Assembly: GCF_032854445.1 (NCBI RefSeq)
Contig: NC_088306.1
Coordinates: 9,820,193-9,884,192, forward strand
Reading direction: 5' to 3'
Source of the DNA: Liolophura sinensis
Lineage: Eukaryota; Mollusca; Polyplacophora; Chitonida; Chitonidae
DNA: 64,000 bases
Shown: positions 30,234-41,553 of the stretch, piece after piece
How positions within the stretch are numbered: the stretch's first letter is position 1
How the letters are laid out: every line of letters begins with the position of its first letter
The notes under the pieces: model-generated
Databases searched by the model: none
What the model saw: the letters and a program-made list of their open reading frames with translations, nothing else
Told to the model about the DNA's origin: nothing
Program-made: the position numbers and the translations under genes

Positions 30234-33200
30234 CTAAAACAATAAGTGGACATACATGTAAAACGTAAAATAAACCGAGAAATCAAAAGTTATGGGAGTT
30301 AATGCTCACATCCTGTTAGGATTTATACTAGGCTTAAAAGTCAAGGAAAACATACTTTGCAGAGGAGGCAAGAGATTATGGATTACGGCTTTGATAATTT
30401 AGCCAATGCGTGTAAGTTTTACACAGCAGCCAATAAATGTGGCTTTGTAAGTCTCACGCATTAGCCAATCAAACACCAATCGCCAACCATGAGGCAGTCG
30501 CACCAATCAACGCGACGCCTGTCTCATAAAACAACTATTCAGCGTAGATTCGGTTTCATTTGTTTACTTTATTTGATTGGTGTTTTACGCCGAACTCGAG
30601 AATATTTCACTTATACGATGGTGCCCAGCATTGAGGAGAAACCGGCAGAGCCCCGTAAAACCCTCCATTCTGTTTGTGTTAGCATTGCGTGTAAGTAAAG
30701 GCGGGGACAGCATAGATTTACCTTCCAGTACATCGAGGAAATGTTCCATTTCGTTAGCGTAAGCCTGGGGGTAGCGGGTCAGGTAGGACTGGCCGGTCCT
30801 GGGGGTAGCCGTGACCCGCGGGCCATGCTCAGATAGGGAGTTCAGAGTTGGGTTGTCGACGGTGAGCATTCCCTCCTCACAGACTGCCTGTCAGGACAGA
30901 AATGATTGGTTGACTTACTTACCTCTATATAAATGTATCGACCATTAATCACTAACTAATCGCTAATCAGTAATGCTGTCACACTGTACCCGGTTGACAT
31001 TATTGCTGTCCAAAGTTCGACACTGACTACGCATTTCACAACAAAAAAAACACCCAATATACAGAAAAATATACACTTAAAAATTAATCTGTTGAATTGA
31101 ACAGAAAGTCTGTTATCCGAGTGATCCTAGAATGGATTCTGTTATTACAGCAGGTTGTTCTGTTAAATATTGCACACATATTCTATTAATTCAACATAAA
31201 GATTCTATTAAACTAATTATGTTGAATATGAGAGAATATTGTGTTATAATAGCATCAGTCACACAGCAGACTTTCTGTTAAATTTAACAGATAAATTTTT
31301 TGAGGGTAGGCCAAAATCAATGTAACCAATGCAGATAGGACGTCATGGAAATAGGCATTTTGTCACATGCCACTGTGTGACCCTACTCTGGCGTTATACC
31401 GTCAATGTCAATCTATGAATTTATATCTGAGAACACTCAAAAGTATCACAGATTGTAGACAAATACACCGGAACTAAGACAGAGTCTCAAGCCGGTTGCA
31501 TGGCCCGTCCGAATCCACGTGACTTCTTCAATAAGGAACACCTAACTTTAGCCCCATGAATGTCAATTAGTATCTTGTTTTTCTTTCAAACTTGTCTAAA
31601 ACACAAATACTTTATTTCCGTTGTGTCGGTTTATTTTTGTCATGTTAAACTTAACTGGGGTTCATCCAAAGAGGTAAGATTTGGGCTATACGCTACAACT
31701 TAAGAATACCCTTAAATATGTAGTTCGGAAGCCAAGAATGAACTTTGTCCGCATTCTGTCAGTAACCAGAAACCCATGATCACATCACGAAGTAACCTTT
31801 TGGCCCAACCATACGTGTGTGAGCAAGTACTGTACTTATTATATAGGGGCCTCCGTGGCTCAGTTGGTTAGCGCGCGAGCGCAGCGTAATGACCCAGGAG
31901 TCTCTCACCAATGCGGTCGCTGTGAGTTCCAGTCCATCTCATGCTGGCTTCCTCTCCGGCCGTAGGTGGGAAGGTCTGCCAGCAACCTGTGGATGGTTGT
32001 GGGTTTCCCCCGGGCTCTGCCCGGTTTCCTCCCACCATAATGCTGGCCGCCGTCGTATAAGTGAAATATTCTTGAGTACGGCGTAAAACACCAATCAAAT
32101 AAATAAATAAATCCCACCATATTATATTACTGTCAAGTATAGGCGTATTTGGCCCACCTATAGATGTGTGTGACCAGATGCCTATTCTCAAAAAATAATC
32201 ACCGGCCCGGATAGCACAGTTGGTAGAGCGTCCGCTTCGGGACCGGTAGATCCAGGATCAATCCTTGATCGAGTCACACCTAAGACTTTAAAAGAGGAAG
32301 TTGTAACTTCCTCGCTTGGCGTTCAGCATGAAGAGGATAATGCAACAAGTGGTTGACCCGTATCAGTATAATGGCTCGGGCGGGGCGGCTTACTTGGCTT
32401 TGGTAAGTCGTCTCAGTGAAGCAGCACTAAATAAAAGAGCGGTGGAAATCCGTCCTGCAAACAAGGAGGTACATTGCACATACATGCTAAGGATTCCTTC
32501 GTCGTCATATGACTGAAAAATTGTTGAGTACTCACTCACTCACTCAAAAAATAATCCGATAAATATAACAGGAAGTCTGTTGTCTGGGTGATGCTAGAAT
32601 GTAGTCTTTCATTGCAGCAGATTATTTTCTTAAATATAACACACATATTATATCAACTGCATACAAAGAATGTATTCCCAGGAACCCCTCACCAATGTGG
32701 TCGGTGTGAGTTCAAGTCCAGCTTATGCTGGCTTCCTCTAGGGTCCTACATGGGAAGATCTGCGGATGGTTGCTGGTTTTAACCCGGTTTCCCCCCCCCC
32801 CCCCCCCCGTTATGCCGGCCGCCGTCGTATAAATGAAATTCACGAGTATGGCGTAAAACATCAATCAAATAAATAAATAAAGACTGAATTAGATTAACAT
32901 TGTTTTATGTTAAATATGACACAGTATTATTGTGACGCAATGATACGTTCTAGCGTCACTTGGACAACACCATTTCTATTAAAATTAACACATTATATTT
33001 TTAGTGAGGTCTAGTCTAAAAATAGAGATGAATACATTAAACATTTAAATAGAATGTACCGGTACCTCAAAACGCTGGTCATAACCGTACAGGGATTGCC
33101 GGACATTGTCCAATATTGCAATTACACCGTTCTCAAAGTGGACAGTGGTCACCTGTACATCAACGTCGCCGTGTTTCGCAAACTGATCTGAAAAGGCGTG

Positions 33201-36200
33201 ACCTCGAGAAAACACCAGTCGTGGCCTTGACCCCACCACCCATGAAGTAATGTCAAGGTCATGTATGACGGTATCGATGAAAATTCCACCTGAGAATTAA
33301 ATAGATTTCAATTCACCAAATGGTTTTATATATACTGTTGTACAGCAGACTTAATTGCACATGCACTTACAATAAACCTGGCCCCGATAGGTCAGTTGGT
33401 AGAGCGTCCGCTTCTGGAGCGGTAGATACAGGGTCAATCCTGGGTCGAGTCACACTTAAGACCATAAAAGAGGAAATTGTAACTTCCTGGCTTGGCGTTC
33501 AGCATGAAGGGGATAGTGCAACGACTTGTTTACCTGTATCAGACGGCTGACTTGCCTTCGGTAAGGCGTCTCAGTGAAGCGACACTAGATAAAAGAGCGT
33601 CCGTCCTTCAACAAGGAGACACATTACATGCACTCTAAGGATTCCTTCGTCGTCATATGACTGAAAAATGTTTAAGTACAGCCTTAAACCCCAAGCACTC
33701 ACTCACTCACAAACGACTTGTTTACCCGTATCAGTATAATAGCTCGGGCGAAACGGCTTACTTGCCTTCGGTAAGGCGTCTCAGTGAAGCGGCACTAGAT
33801 AAAAGAGCGTCCGTCCTGCAACAATGAGGCACATTACATGCACTCTAAGGATTCCTTCGTCGTCATATGACTGAAAAATGTTTAAGTACAGCCTTAAACC
33901 CCCAAGCACGCACTCACAATAAAAACGTCTATTCTAGCCAACTAACACACACTGGCGTGTTCAGATTATAAAACACCTATTAATTTAGCAGACATCGCGA
34001 AACAGCGATCAGAATACCACATACTGAAACCGCGGAAATAAATAAATGTGAAATGCAACACTTTTATTAACCTCTATATGTATGTATCGACCAAAAATTA
34101 ATATTGGACAAGTAAAACAACCGGAGACATAATCCGAACACATATACGGCGATACAAACAGACAGACGGACGGAAAGAACAAACAGATAGACGAGGCAGA
34201 CAAAATCGCGACACCTTAATACCCGACTAAACTCGACCGCATTAAATTGTACTATGGGTACATACACGAGAGGACAGACAAACAGACCGAAGGACGAAGA
34301 ATGACAGACGGGACAGACAAAAACGCGACAGCCCCCTAAAATCCAGCGTATTAACTTGTACTGGTATGGACAAGTTATCTGTGACCAAATACCAGTTTGG
34401 TCTAAACTGTTTGGATTAAAATGTAAACCCATTCAGTTTACAAATCGCCTTTTCTGTTCTGCAGTGTTAACAAAGACAAATACCAAGATCGACCATGCTA
34501 GATGTATTTCAAACGGACGTCGATCTATGTACAGGCCCAACCCTTCACTAAAAGGGGGTACAATCCCCCCCCCCCCCCCCCTACCACACACACACAACAA
34601 GAGTTTTTTCTCAATAAGGAAATGTCATAATCTGCACACCTGGGGCAATTTAAACAAAGATGTTGTACATGTACGATAATCGCACATATACGACAATGGT
34701 AAGGTAATTTTCACCTACAAAACATCGTGCGGCAAATGTAAGATAAAAAAAATGTCGCACGCCACATTGTGAAACGGGGCCCAGAAGTTTGTTAGAAGGC
34801 CCTCGTTTCGAAGACTTCCTTTTTCGAAACGAAAAGGCTTATCCATAAGACTATACCCAAGGTAAATGTTGATAGATGTAATTAAGTTACTATATACCAG
34901 TATTACATGTAGTTACAGTTTCAGGTAAAGTGAGATTTGCCCACCTGAAGTTTTAATGTAGTCTGCTGTGGGAGGTGTGTAGTCCCGACTGCTGGTACGG
35001 ACCATGCGTAACGGTCCCAAACTCCCACTGACAACGCGTTCATGAAGAGCCCGGAAACTGGGATCAAATCTCCTGTAATTCAGATATTGTGTCTTTGGAT
35101 TCACTGATCAACTGATTACTTCAGATACGTATGCATATGTGTATACATATAAGAGTGCGTCTCCGTACCTACTTACTTCCTTGTTTATTTACGTTCATAC
35201 TTTTCTGTTTACCTACAGACTTGTTTATTCGTTTGTTTACTCAATTATATAGTAACTTACTTACTTCTATTCTTCCTTACTCACTTCTATACTCAGTCAC
35301 TTCTATACTTACTCACTCATTTCTATGCTTATTTTCTCACGTCCATGCTTACTTACCCCCCCCCCCCCCCTCTATGCTTACCCTATAACCCCTGTACTTA
35401 CTCATTTCTATACTTACTTACTCACTTCTATACTTACTTACTCACTCACCTTTATAATTACTTGCGGCTATGCTTACATACTCACTTCTAAGCTTACTCA
35501 CTTCTATTCTTATTCACTCACTTCTATGCTTATTTACTCACGTCTGTGCTTACTTACTCCCCTCTAAGCTTACTTTATAACTTCTTTACTTACTCACTTG
35601 TATACTTACTTACTCACTTATATATTTACTCACGTTTATACTTCTTACTGACTTCCATACTTACTCACTCACTTCTGTACTTATTTACTGAATTGTATAC
35701 TTACTTATTCACTTCTATACTGACATACTCACATCTATAGTTACTCACTCACTTCTATACATACTTACTCACTAGCTATTCATCTCATCTATTCATTTGT
35801 CGATTTATTTGCTGACTTAATCATGCACGATGGAGTTAGCGCGTGTTGACCCATATGACCTGTAATACTTTGAAGCTCCGCCCCTATACACAGTTCTGAT
35901 TCTCCTCATGACTGCCACCACTGCTTACACTTGTGCCAGTATATCACCGTGGCCTAGTGGTTAAAGCGTGCTAGTGCATTAAAATGGCTTAAGAGCCCTC
36001 TCACCAATGCGGTGGTTGTGAGTTCAAATCCAGCTCATCCAGGCCTCCTCTCCGGTCGTACGTACGAAGGTCTGGAAGTCGCGAGGTGTTAAAATAGGTA
36101 ATGCGCCTGCTCACCAATCCACTTTTATATAAAATAAATATTGTTTAAACCAAGGTCTTGCATCAACGTGCAGATGGGTTGCCCCAAGCCCGGTTTTCTC

Positions 36201-39200
36201 CCACCAAAATGCTGTCGCCGTCGTATGAGTAAAATATGTACTTGGGCAGGGCACAAATATAAATAATCACATGAATAAATAAGAAAATTCCTGAGGACAA
36301 ACTTCACTGGTCGACGTGCTGAGTTGTTGGTTCTCTTTGGATTCCTTGTGTTAAAAGACCCTCGAACGGACAAATATCAACATTTCACTCGAGGTGTTCA
36401 AAAATATTGTATTATTATACTGATATAGGGATCTCATTGGCAAAGGTGGTTGGCGCGCCAGCGCGTTCAATGACAAGGAGCCTCTCACCAATGCGGTCGC
36501 TGTGAGTTCAAGTCCAGCTCATGCTGGCTTACTCTTCGGCCGTACGTGAAAAGGTCCGCCAGCAACGTGCAGATTTTCGTGGGTATCCCCAGGGGTCGGC
36601 CCGGTTTCCTCCCACAGTTATGCTGGCCACTGTCGTATAAGTGAAATATTCTTGAGTACAGTGTAAAATACCAATCAAACAAACATATTGATATAAGTAT
36701 TATACAAAGTTTCACCAACAGGAAATTTATCTTAACATCAATGCTTGGTTTACTAACCTGTGGAAAGCGCACAATAAATGACAGCCTTGTTTCTCCGCCA
36801 GATCGTAACACGCCTGCGTGGACGACACTTCCGTCGTGATTGGCTTCTCACAAAGCACAGTCTTCCCTTTAAAAAATGGAACGCAATCTCACAGTATAAC
36901 GTAAAGTCCAGAAACCCTCGGAAACAGGTAATGTTGTCATATAAGCAAAATATTCTTGACTAGGTTACAACGTTATTTACTTATTCATTTATTTATTCAC
37001 GGATTGGTGTTTTACGACGAACTCCAAAATACTTCACTTAGGCCAACATTATGGTGGGAGGAAATCGGGCAGAACCGGGGGAAACCCACGAGCATCTGCA
37101 CGTTACTGCAAGGCCTTCCCACGTGCGGCCGGAGAGTAAGCGAGCATGAGCTGGACTTGAACTCGCAACGGCCGTATTGATGAGAGGCTCCTTTGTCTAA
37201 CACCTCGGCCACGGAGCCCCTCCCCAAATTTCAAAGCCGTCAATGTATATATATTTAATAAAGGAAGCAAACGGATATATTGACGGTCAAACTTTCTGTA
37301 CGGCATTTGTTTGTTGGCAATGAGGTGCGAGTAGACACAGTTACCTCCCTTGAGCGATGCTGCGATGATCTCCTCATGAGAAGTTGAGGGCGAGCAGATG
37401 AGAACGCCGCGGACACTGAATGAGGAAAAAAAAAGAACATTGAGAAAGACAACACAGTAAAACTGATTGTGGACGAAATGTGGTTACCGACATTTGCAGG
37501 ATCAGAAACAGTTCTTAAGATATAGTATACGTCGTCCCTGCTTGTTGTATGAAAAAAATGCAGATTTCAAGTGGTAAAAAAAAAATGCCGTCAGAGGCTA
37601 TAACATGGTCTGTGGTAGGCCCCCTTACGGTGGTCCATTTACGACAATTTCCTTTTTTCTTAACTTTTGTAACATTTTCTTAGGTTTTCAACTGGGTGGA
37701 AACGGTTCTCACCTGGGTGATGATGTTTTCAGCTGGGTGGAAACGTCTTCACCCAGGTGGAAACCTACGTGATGCAAGAAGCCTCGTTCTCGTTTCCGTG
37801 GGCAGCCGAACTTTAGGACGGGTTACTAATGGAAAGATGAAATCATTTTGACCACAAATAAAATGTTGGGGACACTTTATAAGGAGGTCGTGTGGAGTTC
37901 TATGTGACTTGCCTCATCCACGACTTTCTCCGTCATGCTGAAGTTTTTACATGTTGTAGTTCATCATCATTCTGCCCAGGTGAAAACCTAGGAAAAAGTT
38001 ACAAAAGTGAAGAAAAAGGGAAAATGTCGTACATGGGCCACTGTACCTATAAGGGCAAAACTCCAAAAAGTAGGTCATGCATGGAACCTCCCTATTTAAA
38101 TACACTTGTGTTTGCTTTAAAACACTAACTGCAGTATTTCACACTGTAAGCAAAACATATAAAGAAATAACATCCGATCAAACAATAACACGTGCATTCT
38201 TACAAATCATACTGTATGAATAAAGCTCACAATGTATATAATAAAACACAAGAACACAATCATATAAGTGAAAAATTCTTCAGAAGGACTTTAAATATAA
38301 AATCAAATAAATTAACAAAGCAATGGTGTTATTGGCAGTGGAGAGGTTACATGGGTTATATTGGAAACCGTTTTCAAAGTTTTGATATCTCTCCTGTGTG
38401 GACGGATAAAGCAAACAGCATCTGTAAAACACAGCTGTATAATTCTTGATGACGTCAGCTGACGTCATCAAATTTGTCTCACACAAGCACTAACCTGGGG
38501 TCATCTATGACATCATTAATCTGTGCAGGCGTAGCGCAACGGGCTGAGATATCGTACGCTTTTACAAACTTTTCCGCTTCTTCCAACTTGTTCCTGACAA
38601 TCCATTTAAGGCTGGCCCGTGGTGATGTCAGAATGTTTTTGACGTGGATGTTTCCTTCGTGGAGAAAACATCATATATTTAGATATGTGTTTATGGTATA
38701 AAGACATACATTTAAATAAGTCTGTAGGGTCAACCATCTCACTTCCACCAAGGCGCTACTTTTCTGGCAGAACGCTATTTTATGACAAATTAATGTAGCG
38801 AACAAGAAAACTGGTTGGTGTCTTTGAGATTGGGCTGTATGCATTCGAACGCACTGCCTTCAGGTAAAATCCGCATTTACTCGCAAAAAATCGAAGGATA
38901 AAAACTATCACCACCTGATATATGCAACACTGAAAAAGGTATTTGACAAAATATTGCACAGTAACAAATGCGTTTGAATTGTGACGTGGAATTTATGCAC
39001 CATATTCATGGTCTGGGTCTCATGAACATCAAAACATTTTTTCTTCCTTTATACTCACTAACAAACAATAGTTTTCTGTTTCAGCTTATAATACAAGCAT
39101 AAATAATCCAAAATTTTATTAATCCATATTTAATCCAAAATATAGATCTATTCAGCCCGCCAATATTCGTGGGATGTCCCGGGCCGTGCCCGGTTTCCTC

Positions 39201-39596
39201 TCACCATGCATAATGCTGGCCGCCGTCGTATAAGTTAAATATTCTTGAGTACCGGTGCGGCGTAGAATTCTAGTCAAATTGATAAAATAAATAAATAAAA
39301 GATCTATATATTCCAAAATAAAACAGATAATCCGACCGGTGCAGTATCTAGATTTTGACTGAGTATCCATTTCTACTCGCTAAACCCAAAATACCAAATA
39401 AGTTCGTCTGACAATGACTATTTCTCACACCACAGTAATCCTTGCGATTCCTTCAAAAGTTTACAGGCCATATGTGATATCTTCAAAATTAAGATTGACT
39501 CTCAAGAAAATAGCTGATTCTCAAGAAGAAGTGGAGACGCATAGACTTACCAATGCTACCCAGTCCAAACACAGCGAGGCCGATTCGACTTGTCAT
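30130..39596 (-). CDS. Gfo/Idh/MocA oxidoreductase, inositol 2-dehydrogenase-like, 8 exons
   Basis: NAD(P)-dependent dehydrogenase with an N-terminal Rossmann fold and a C-terminal alpha/beta domain, probably oxidising a cyclic polyol or sugar. Exons in coding order: 39551-39596, 38495-38654, 37345-37415, 36758-36866, 34945-35072, 33066-33289, 30722-30887, 30130-30233. All introns are GT-AG, phases join, and the sum is 1008 nt for 335 residues, the normal family length. Visible motifs are the nucleotide-binding VFGLGSIG (residues 9-16), the family EKP motif with Lys100, and GIFIDTVIHDLD with Asp177 and His181. These match the Lys, Asp and His that act in bacterial inositol dehydrogenase IolG. 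Substrate is inferred by similarity only; a related polyol or scyllo-inositol is equally possible. It is transcribed away from the GGT gene. Confidence 0.93.
30566..30658 (-). mobile_element. SINE-A 3' part in oxidoreductase intron 7
   Basis: Same strand as the gene. Begins with a ttattt tail complement, then gattggtgttttacgccgaa. It ends 63 bp from exon 7. Confidence 0.8.
30722..30887 (-). CDS. Oxidoreductase exon 7
   Basis: AVCEEGMLTVDNPTLNSLSE continues to RYPQAYANEMEHFLDVLE. The YANEMEHFLD helix is typical for the family. Donor gaag|gtaaat on the minus strand, phase 1. Confidence 0.93.
31074..31306. mobile_element. Inverted-repeat element (MITE-1)
   Basis: Starts after TA with cacttaaaaattaatctgtt and ends gataaattttttgaggg before TA. 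The ends are roughly inverted copies for about 50-60 bp and both contain cagaaagtctg-type segments. It lies in oxidoreductase intron 6. Confidence 0.75.
31848..32113 (+). mobile_element. SINE-A, full length
   Basis: Head ggggcctccgtggctcagtt, B-box nearly intact (gagttccagtcc) and 3' domain gagtacggcgtaaaacacca with an (aaat)n tail. It is close to the family consensus and so probably young. It lies in oxidoreductase intron 6, opposite to the gene. Confidence 0.95.
32201..32542 (+). mobile_element. SINE-B, full length, nested in MITE-1
   Basis: Head accggcccggatagcacagt with gttggtagagcg (A-box) and ggatcaatcc (B-box), ending in an (actc)n tail. A 14-bp target-site duplication, ctcaaaaaataatc, lies at 32187-32200 and 32543-32556. 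Confidence 0.93.
32679..32882 (+). mobile_element. SINE-A copy nested in MITE-1
   Basis: Starts at caggaacccctcaccaatgt, so the A-box is missing. It contains a long C run at 32789-32808 and ends with the 3' domain and (aaat)n tail. Confidence 0.85.
33066..33289 (-). CDS. Oxidoreductase exon 6, carries catalytic Asp and His
   Basis: Begins GIFIDTVIHDLDITSW (Asp177, His181) and continues RLVFSRGHAFSDQF to QSLYGYDQRFE. Acceptor tctcag|gt in phase 1, donor gag|gtaccg in phase 0. A second possible donor six bases on would add VP, but the shorter form aligns better with the family. Confidence 0.94.
33379..33711 (+). mobile_element. SINE-B copy
   Basis: Head ggccccgataggtcagttgg and gtagagcgtccgcttctgga. 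A short deletion after ctgtatcag removes the cggctcggg segment. Ends in an (actc)n tail. Confidence 0.88.
33712..33918 (+). mobile_element. SINE-B partial copy, tandem with the previous one
   Basis: Begins in the body (cgacttgtttacccgtatca) without a head and repeats the rest to an actc end. The shared deletion aaaagagcgtccgtcc shows that it was duplicated from the copy next to it. Confidence 0.85.
34945..35072 (-). CDS. Oxidoreductase exon 5
   Basis: RFDPSFRALHERVVSGSLGP and LRMVRTSSRDYTPPTADYIK. With the preceding exon this makes the family motif HRRFDPSF. Acceptor ttacag|g in phase 2, donor tcag|gtgggc in phase 1. Confidence 0.94.
35160..35775. repeat. Degenerate ttacttactcacttctata repeat
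   Basis: About 600 bp of loosely periodic 12-20 bp units based on cttactcacttctatac, with a C run at 35357-35370. It lies in oxidoreductase intron 4. Its open frames are low complexity and not genes. Confidence 0.85.
35947..36275 (+). mobile_element. SINE-A variant with rearranged centre
   Basis: Head accgtggcctagtggttaaa differs from the common head, B-box gagttcaaatcc. Around 36080-36120 the body is interrupted and then resumes with cgtgcagatgggttgccc and a 3' end. Confidence 0.6.
36427..36690 (+). mobile_element. SINE-A copy in oxidoreductase intron 4
   Basis: Head atctcattggcaaaggtggt, B-box gagttcaagtcc, 3' domain gagtacagtgtaaaatacca. It lies 68 bp from exon 4. Confidence 0.88.
36758..36866 (-). 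CDS. Oxidoreductase exon 4, carries the EKP lysine
   Basis: KTVLCEKPITTEVSS places Lys100 in the family EKP motif, then CYDLAEKQGCHLLCAFH. Acceptor tttaaag|gg in phase 1, donor cacag|gttagt in phase 2. Confidence 0.94.
36975..37220 (-). mobile_element. SINE-A copy in oxidoreductase intron 3
   Basis: Reverse orientation, (ttta)n tail complement, B-box region ggacttgaactcgcaacggc, and head ending ggccacggagcccc. A small deletion sits in the 3' domain. Confidence 0.9.
37345..37415 (-). CDS. Oxidoreductase exon 3
   Basis: VRGVLICSPSTSHEEIIAAS LKG: the family's ICSPTSTH-type strand-turn of the nucleotide domain. Acceptor cattcag|t in phase 2, donor gggag|gtaact in phase 1. Confidence 0.93.
38446..38471. 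promoter_or_regulatory. 26-bp perfect palindrome with two CRE motifs
   Basis: Half-site ttgatgacgtcag followed at once by its exact reverse complement. It contains TGACGTCA at 38450-38457 and again at 38460-38467, the consensus site of CREB/ATF bZIP factors. It lies in oxidoreductase intron 2, 23 bp past the exon 2 donor, so it could also fold as a hairpin in the pre-mRNA. Confidence 0.6.
38495..38654 (-). CDS. Oxidoreductase exon 2
   Basis: NIHVKNILTSPRASLKWIVR, then KLEEAEKFVKAYDISARCAT and INDVIDDP, the helix and second strand of the nucleotide domain. Acceptor cgaag|ga in phase 1, donor cccag|gttagt in phase 2. Confidence 0.92.
39165..39300 (+). mobile_element. SINE-A 3' half in oxidoreductase intron 1
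   Basis: Starts at ccaatattcgtgggatgtcc and ends gcggcgtagaattctagtca with an (aaat)n tail. Confidence 0.78.
39551..39596 (-). CDS. Oxidoreductase exon 1, start codon
   Basis: ATG at 39596, then TSRIGLAVFGLGSI and the first base of Gly16. The donor is attg|gtaagt. The nucleotide-binding glycine motif begins nine residues after the start, as in the family, so this start is preferred. Confidence 0.93.
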
Positions 39597-39828
39597 CCTG
39601 GGTTCTCTGTTCAAGCCCAAACGGAATTTATGTCTGTTCTGAAAGTCAGAACAAGACATGTACAGTACACGTGTGTGGTCCTGGGGTAATGGAATAAAAA
39701 TAACTGCCATGAGAATTTATTCAACATTCGTCTTGAGAAGCCGTAGTCAAGCATATTTTACTTTTATCTGTGACTAATATATTAGCCTGAGCTAAAATGT
39801 ATACGACGGCTGTTAGCTTAATAGATGG

Positions 39829-39959
39829 ACTTTCACAAAACTTTATAAATCAAGTTTTTAAAACTTAAACAGACTTAACGTTGCTCTATACAGCCATAGC
39901 CTACACGTAACTTCATTTATGAACACGATGAAATCTGATCGACGAAGTTTTGTGAAAGT
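39829..39959. repeat. Inverted repeat, 14-bp perfect arms
   Basis: actttcacaaaact at 39829-39842 and its reverse complement at 39946-39959, with about 100 bp between. It lies 230-360 bp upstream of the oxidoreductase start. It may be a remnant of a small inverted-repeat element. Confidence 0.55.
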
Positions 39960-41553
39960 GGCCTCTCATTTTATTTTTACTTGCTCAGACTCTTGGGTGC
40001 GTGCATGTGTATATATCTATATATATGTAATCAACCACAGCCGACTCAAGAGCCTCATTATAACAACACTTAGTACTTATTTTCACTCCATGGAGCCGAG
40101 TATTTTTTACACGGTATGCAATTTACGACTGGTTGAACCGGAGCAAACCTCACATAGGCAAAGTGAGGATGTTTTTACATCTGAACTGTAAATATACAAC
40201 CCCAAGTCGATACGCTCACACGCTTATGCACCTGGGAAACACGCATGCGCGTGACACATCGTTCGATCAGTTGTATCTCAATGATGTTATATCTTCTCAC
40301 TTCTGACTCTGTGGCCAAAATGGCCCACGCATGAAAGGATAGTCAAATAAAATTTTTCAAGAATAACATATCGATATATTTCACTGGTCAATCCAAAAAA
40401 AGTAAGATCCTTTGTAATTAATTGTTCCTTTTAATTTACAATAGCTTTCTCTCTGATCTTTAGCTTAACAAAATTATTGCTTGCACGAAAGCATTTTCAT
40501 TGTTTCGCCCATATTAAGTAGCCAACTCCCACCCTACACCCGTACAGAAACATACATGTACATCTTGATACCAGAAAGTGTGGTTGATGGGGCATGCATG
40601 GTTCACGGTATGAAGAAGACGATGGTCTGTGTCAACATTTCCCGCTTTTAGAGGGCAAGGTCTCCTGACAACAACAACAACATGGTGTACCTTCTGTATA
40701 CATGTAGCAGGCAAAAATCGAACATTTACCGCGAGTACCTAGCTCATAAACTCTTACCTTAAACCGTCTTATAACATCGTGTGTCAACTAAAACACTGTA
40801 GATGCGGGCGAAAAGTACCCTATGCAAAAACCGTTAGCAAGACGAACATTCGTCTAGGAAGGCTTCAGTCCCGCACCACATGATAGCATGTAATATATAC
40901 ATACAGCCCTTCTTACTAAACAGCTTGACTGTGTTCTACTTGGTAGTAATGAGGTTAACTGGCTGTGTTTCCCGCTAAACATTTACATATCTTATCAACC
41001 ATATAGACACAGTGATATAGCGAAGTATATACAAGCGATATAATATGTGCAGTACGTGGTCATACAGTCGAAGTTTGAGAGTGTTGCTATGACGACTCTC
41101 TATAGTGCAGTATCAGTCATGAATTGTAGATGTAGCCCTACACCAGTAAGAGCTTATGTGATCATATAGCCTATTTTGACTTCGCGTTGCCTAACAAAAA
41201 GTATCAAACCAGACTCGCGTGGAAGGCGAATAAATCGCCATGATCGCGGAAGGTTTTTGTGTCCTCGTGGAAGAAAAGGTGTTGGCACGTGCAAAAGCAC
41301 ACACACTCGATTTTCGCCTCCGTATACACGCGTTCGCGTGCGTATAGACTTGAGCCAAAAGTACAAGGCTATGCACGCTATTCTGAAATGACGAAAACGT
41401 TTTTTTCCAGCACATCTAGCCAAAGAAATGTCCGAGGAAGTTTAGATTGATGTGATTATCAAAAAAAAAAAATAGTTAAAATGTTTGTCTGGCAATGAAA
41501 TGCGCGTTAGCTGGAACTTCGATTATTCCCATATGTCCACTTTCGGACGAACA

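Larger units (their letters stand above)
32187..33006. mobile_element. Inverted-repeat element (MITE-1) interrupted by two SINEs
   Basis: Left end tctcaaaaaataatc, then taaatataacaggaagtctg and gtgatgctagaatgtagtct. The right half (cgttctagcgtcacttg to cacattatatttttagtgag) resumes after 32882. SINE-B sits at the left terminus and SINE-A in the middle, so the MITE is older than both. Confidence 0.75.

Noticed and set aside
31848-31935. tRNA gene, because of good A- and B-box matches
   Set aside because: The sequence is the head of a SINE found many times in the window. The spacing and the lack of a closed acceptor stem do not fit a functional tRNA.
35131-35740. Leu/Tyr/Thr-rich plus-strand frames
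   Set aside because: They follow the degenerate ttacttactcacttctata repeat inside an intron.
41154-41450. Overlapping frames of 63-89 codons on both strands in a CpG-richer patch
   Set aside because: No splice context or recognisable motif. The frames overlap on both strands, as expected by chance in a stop-poor patch.
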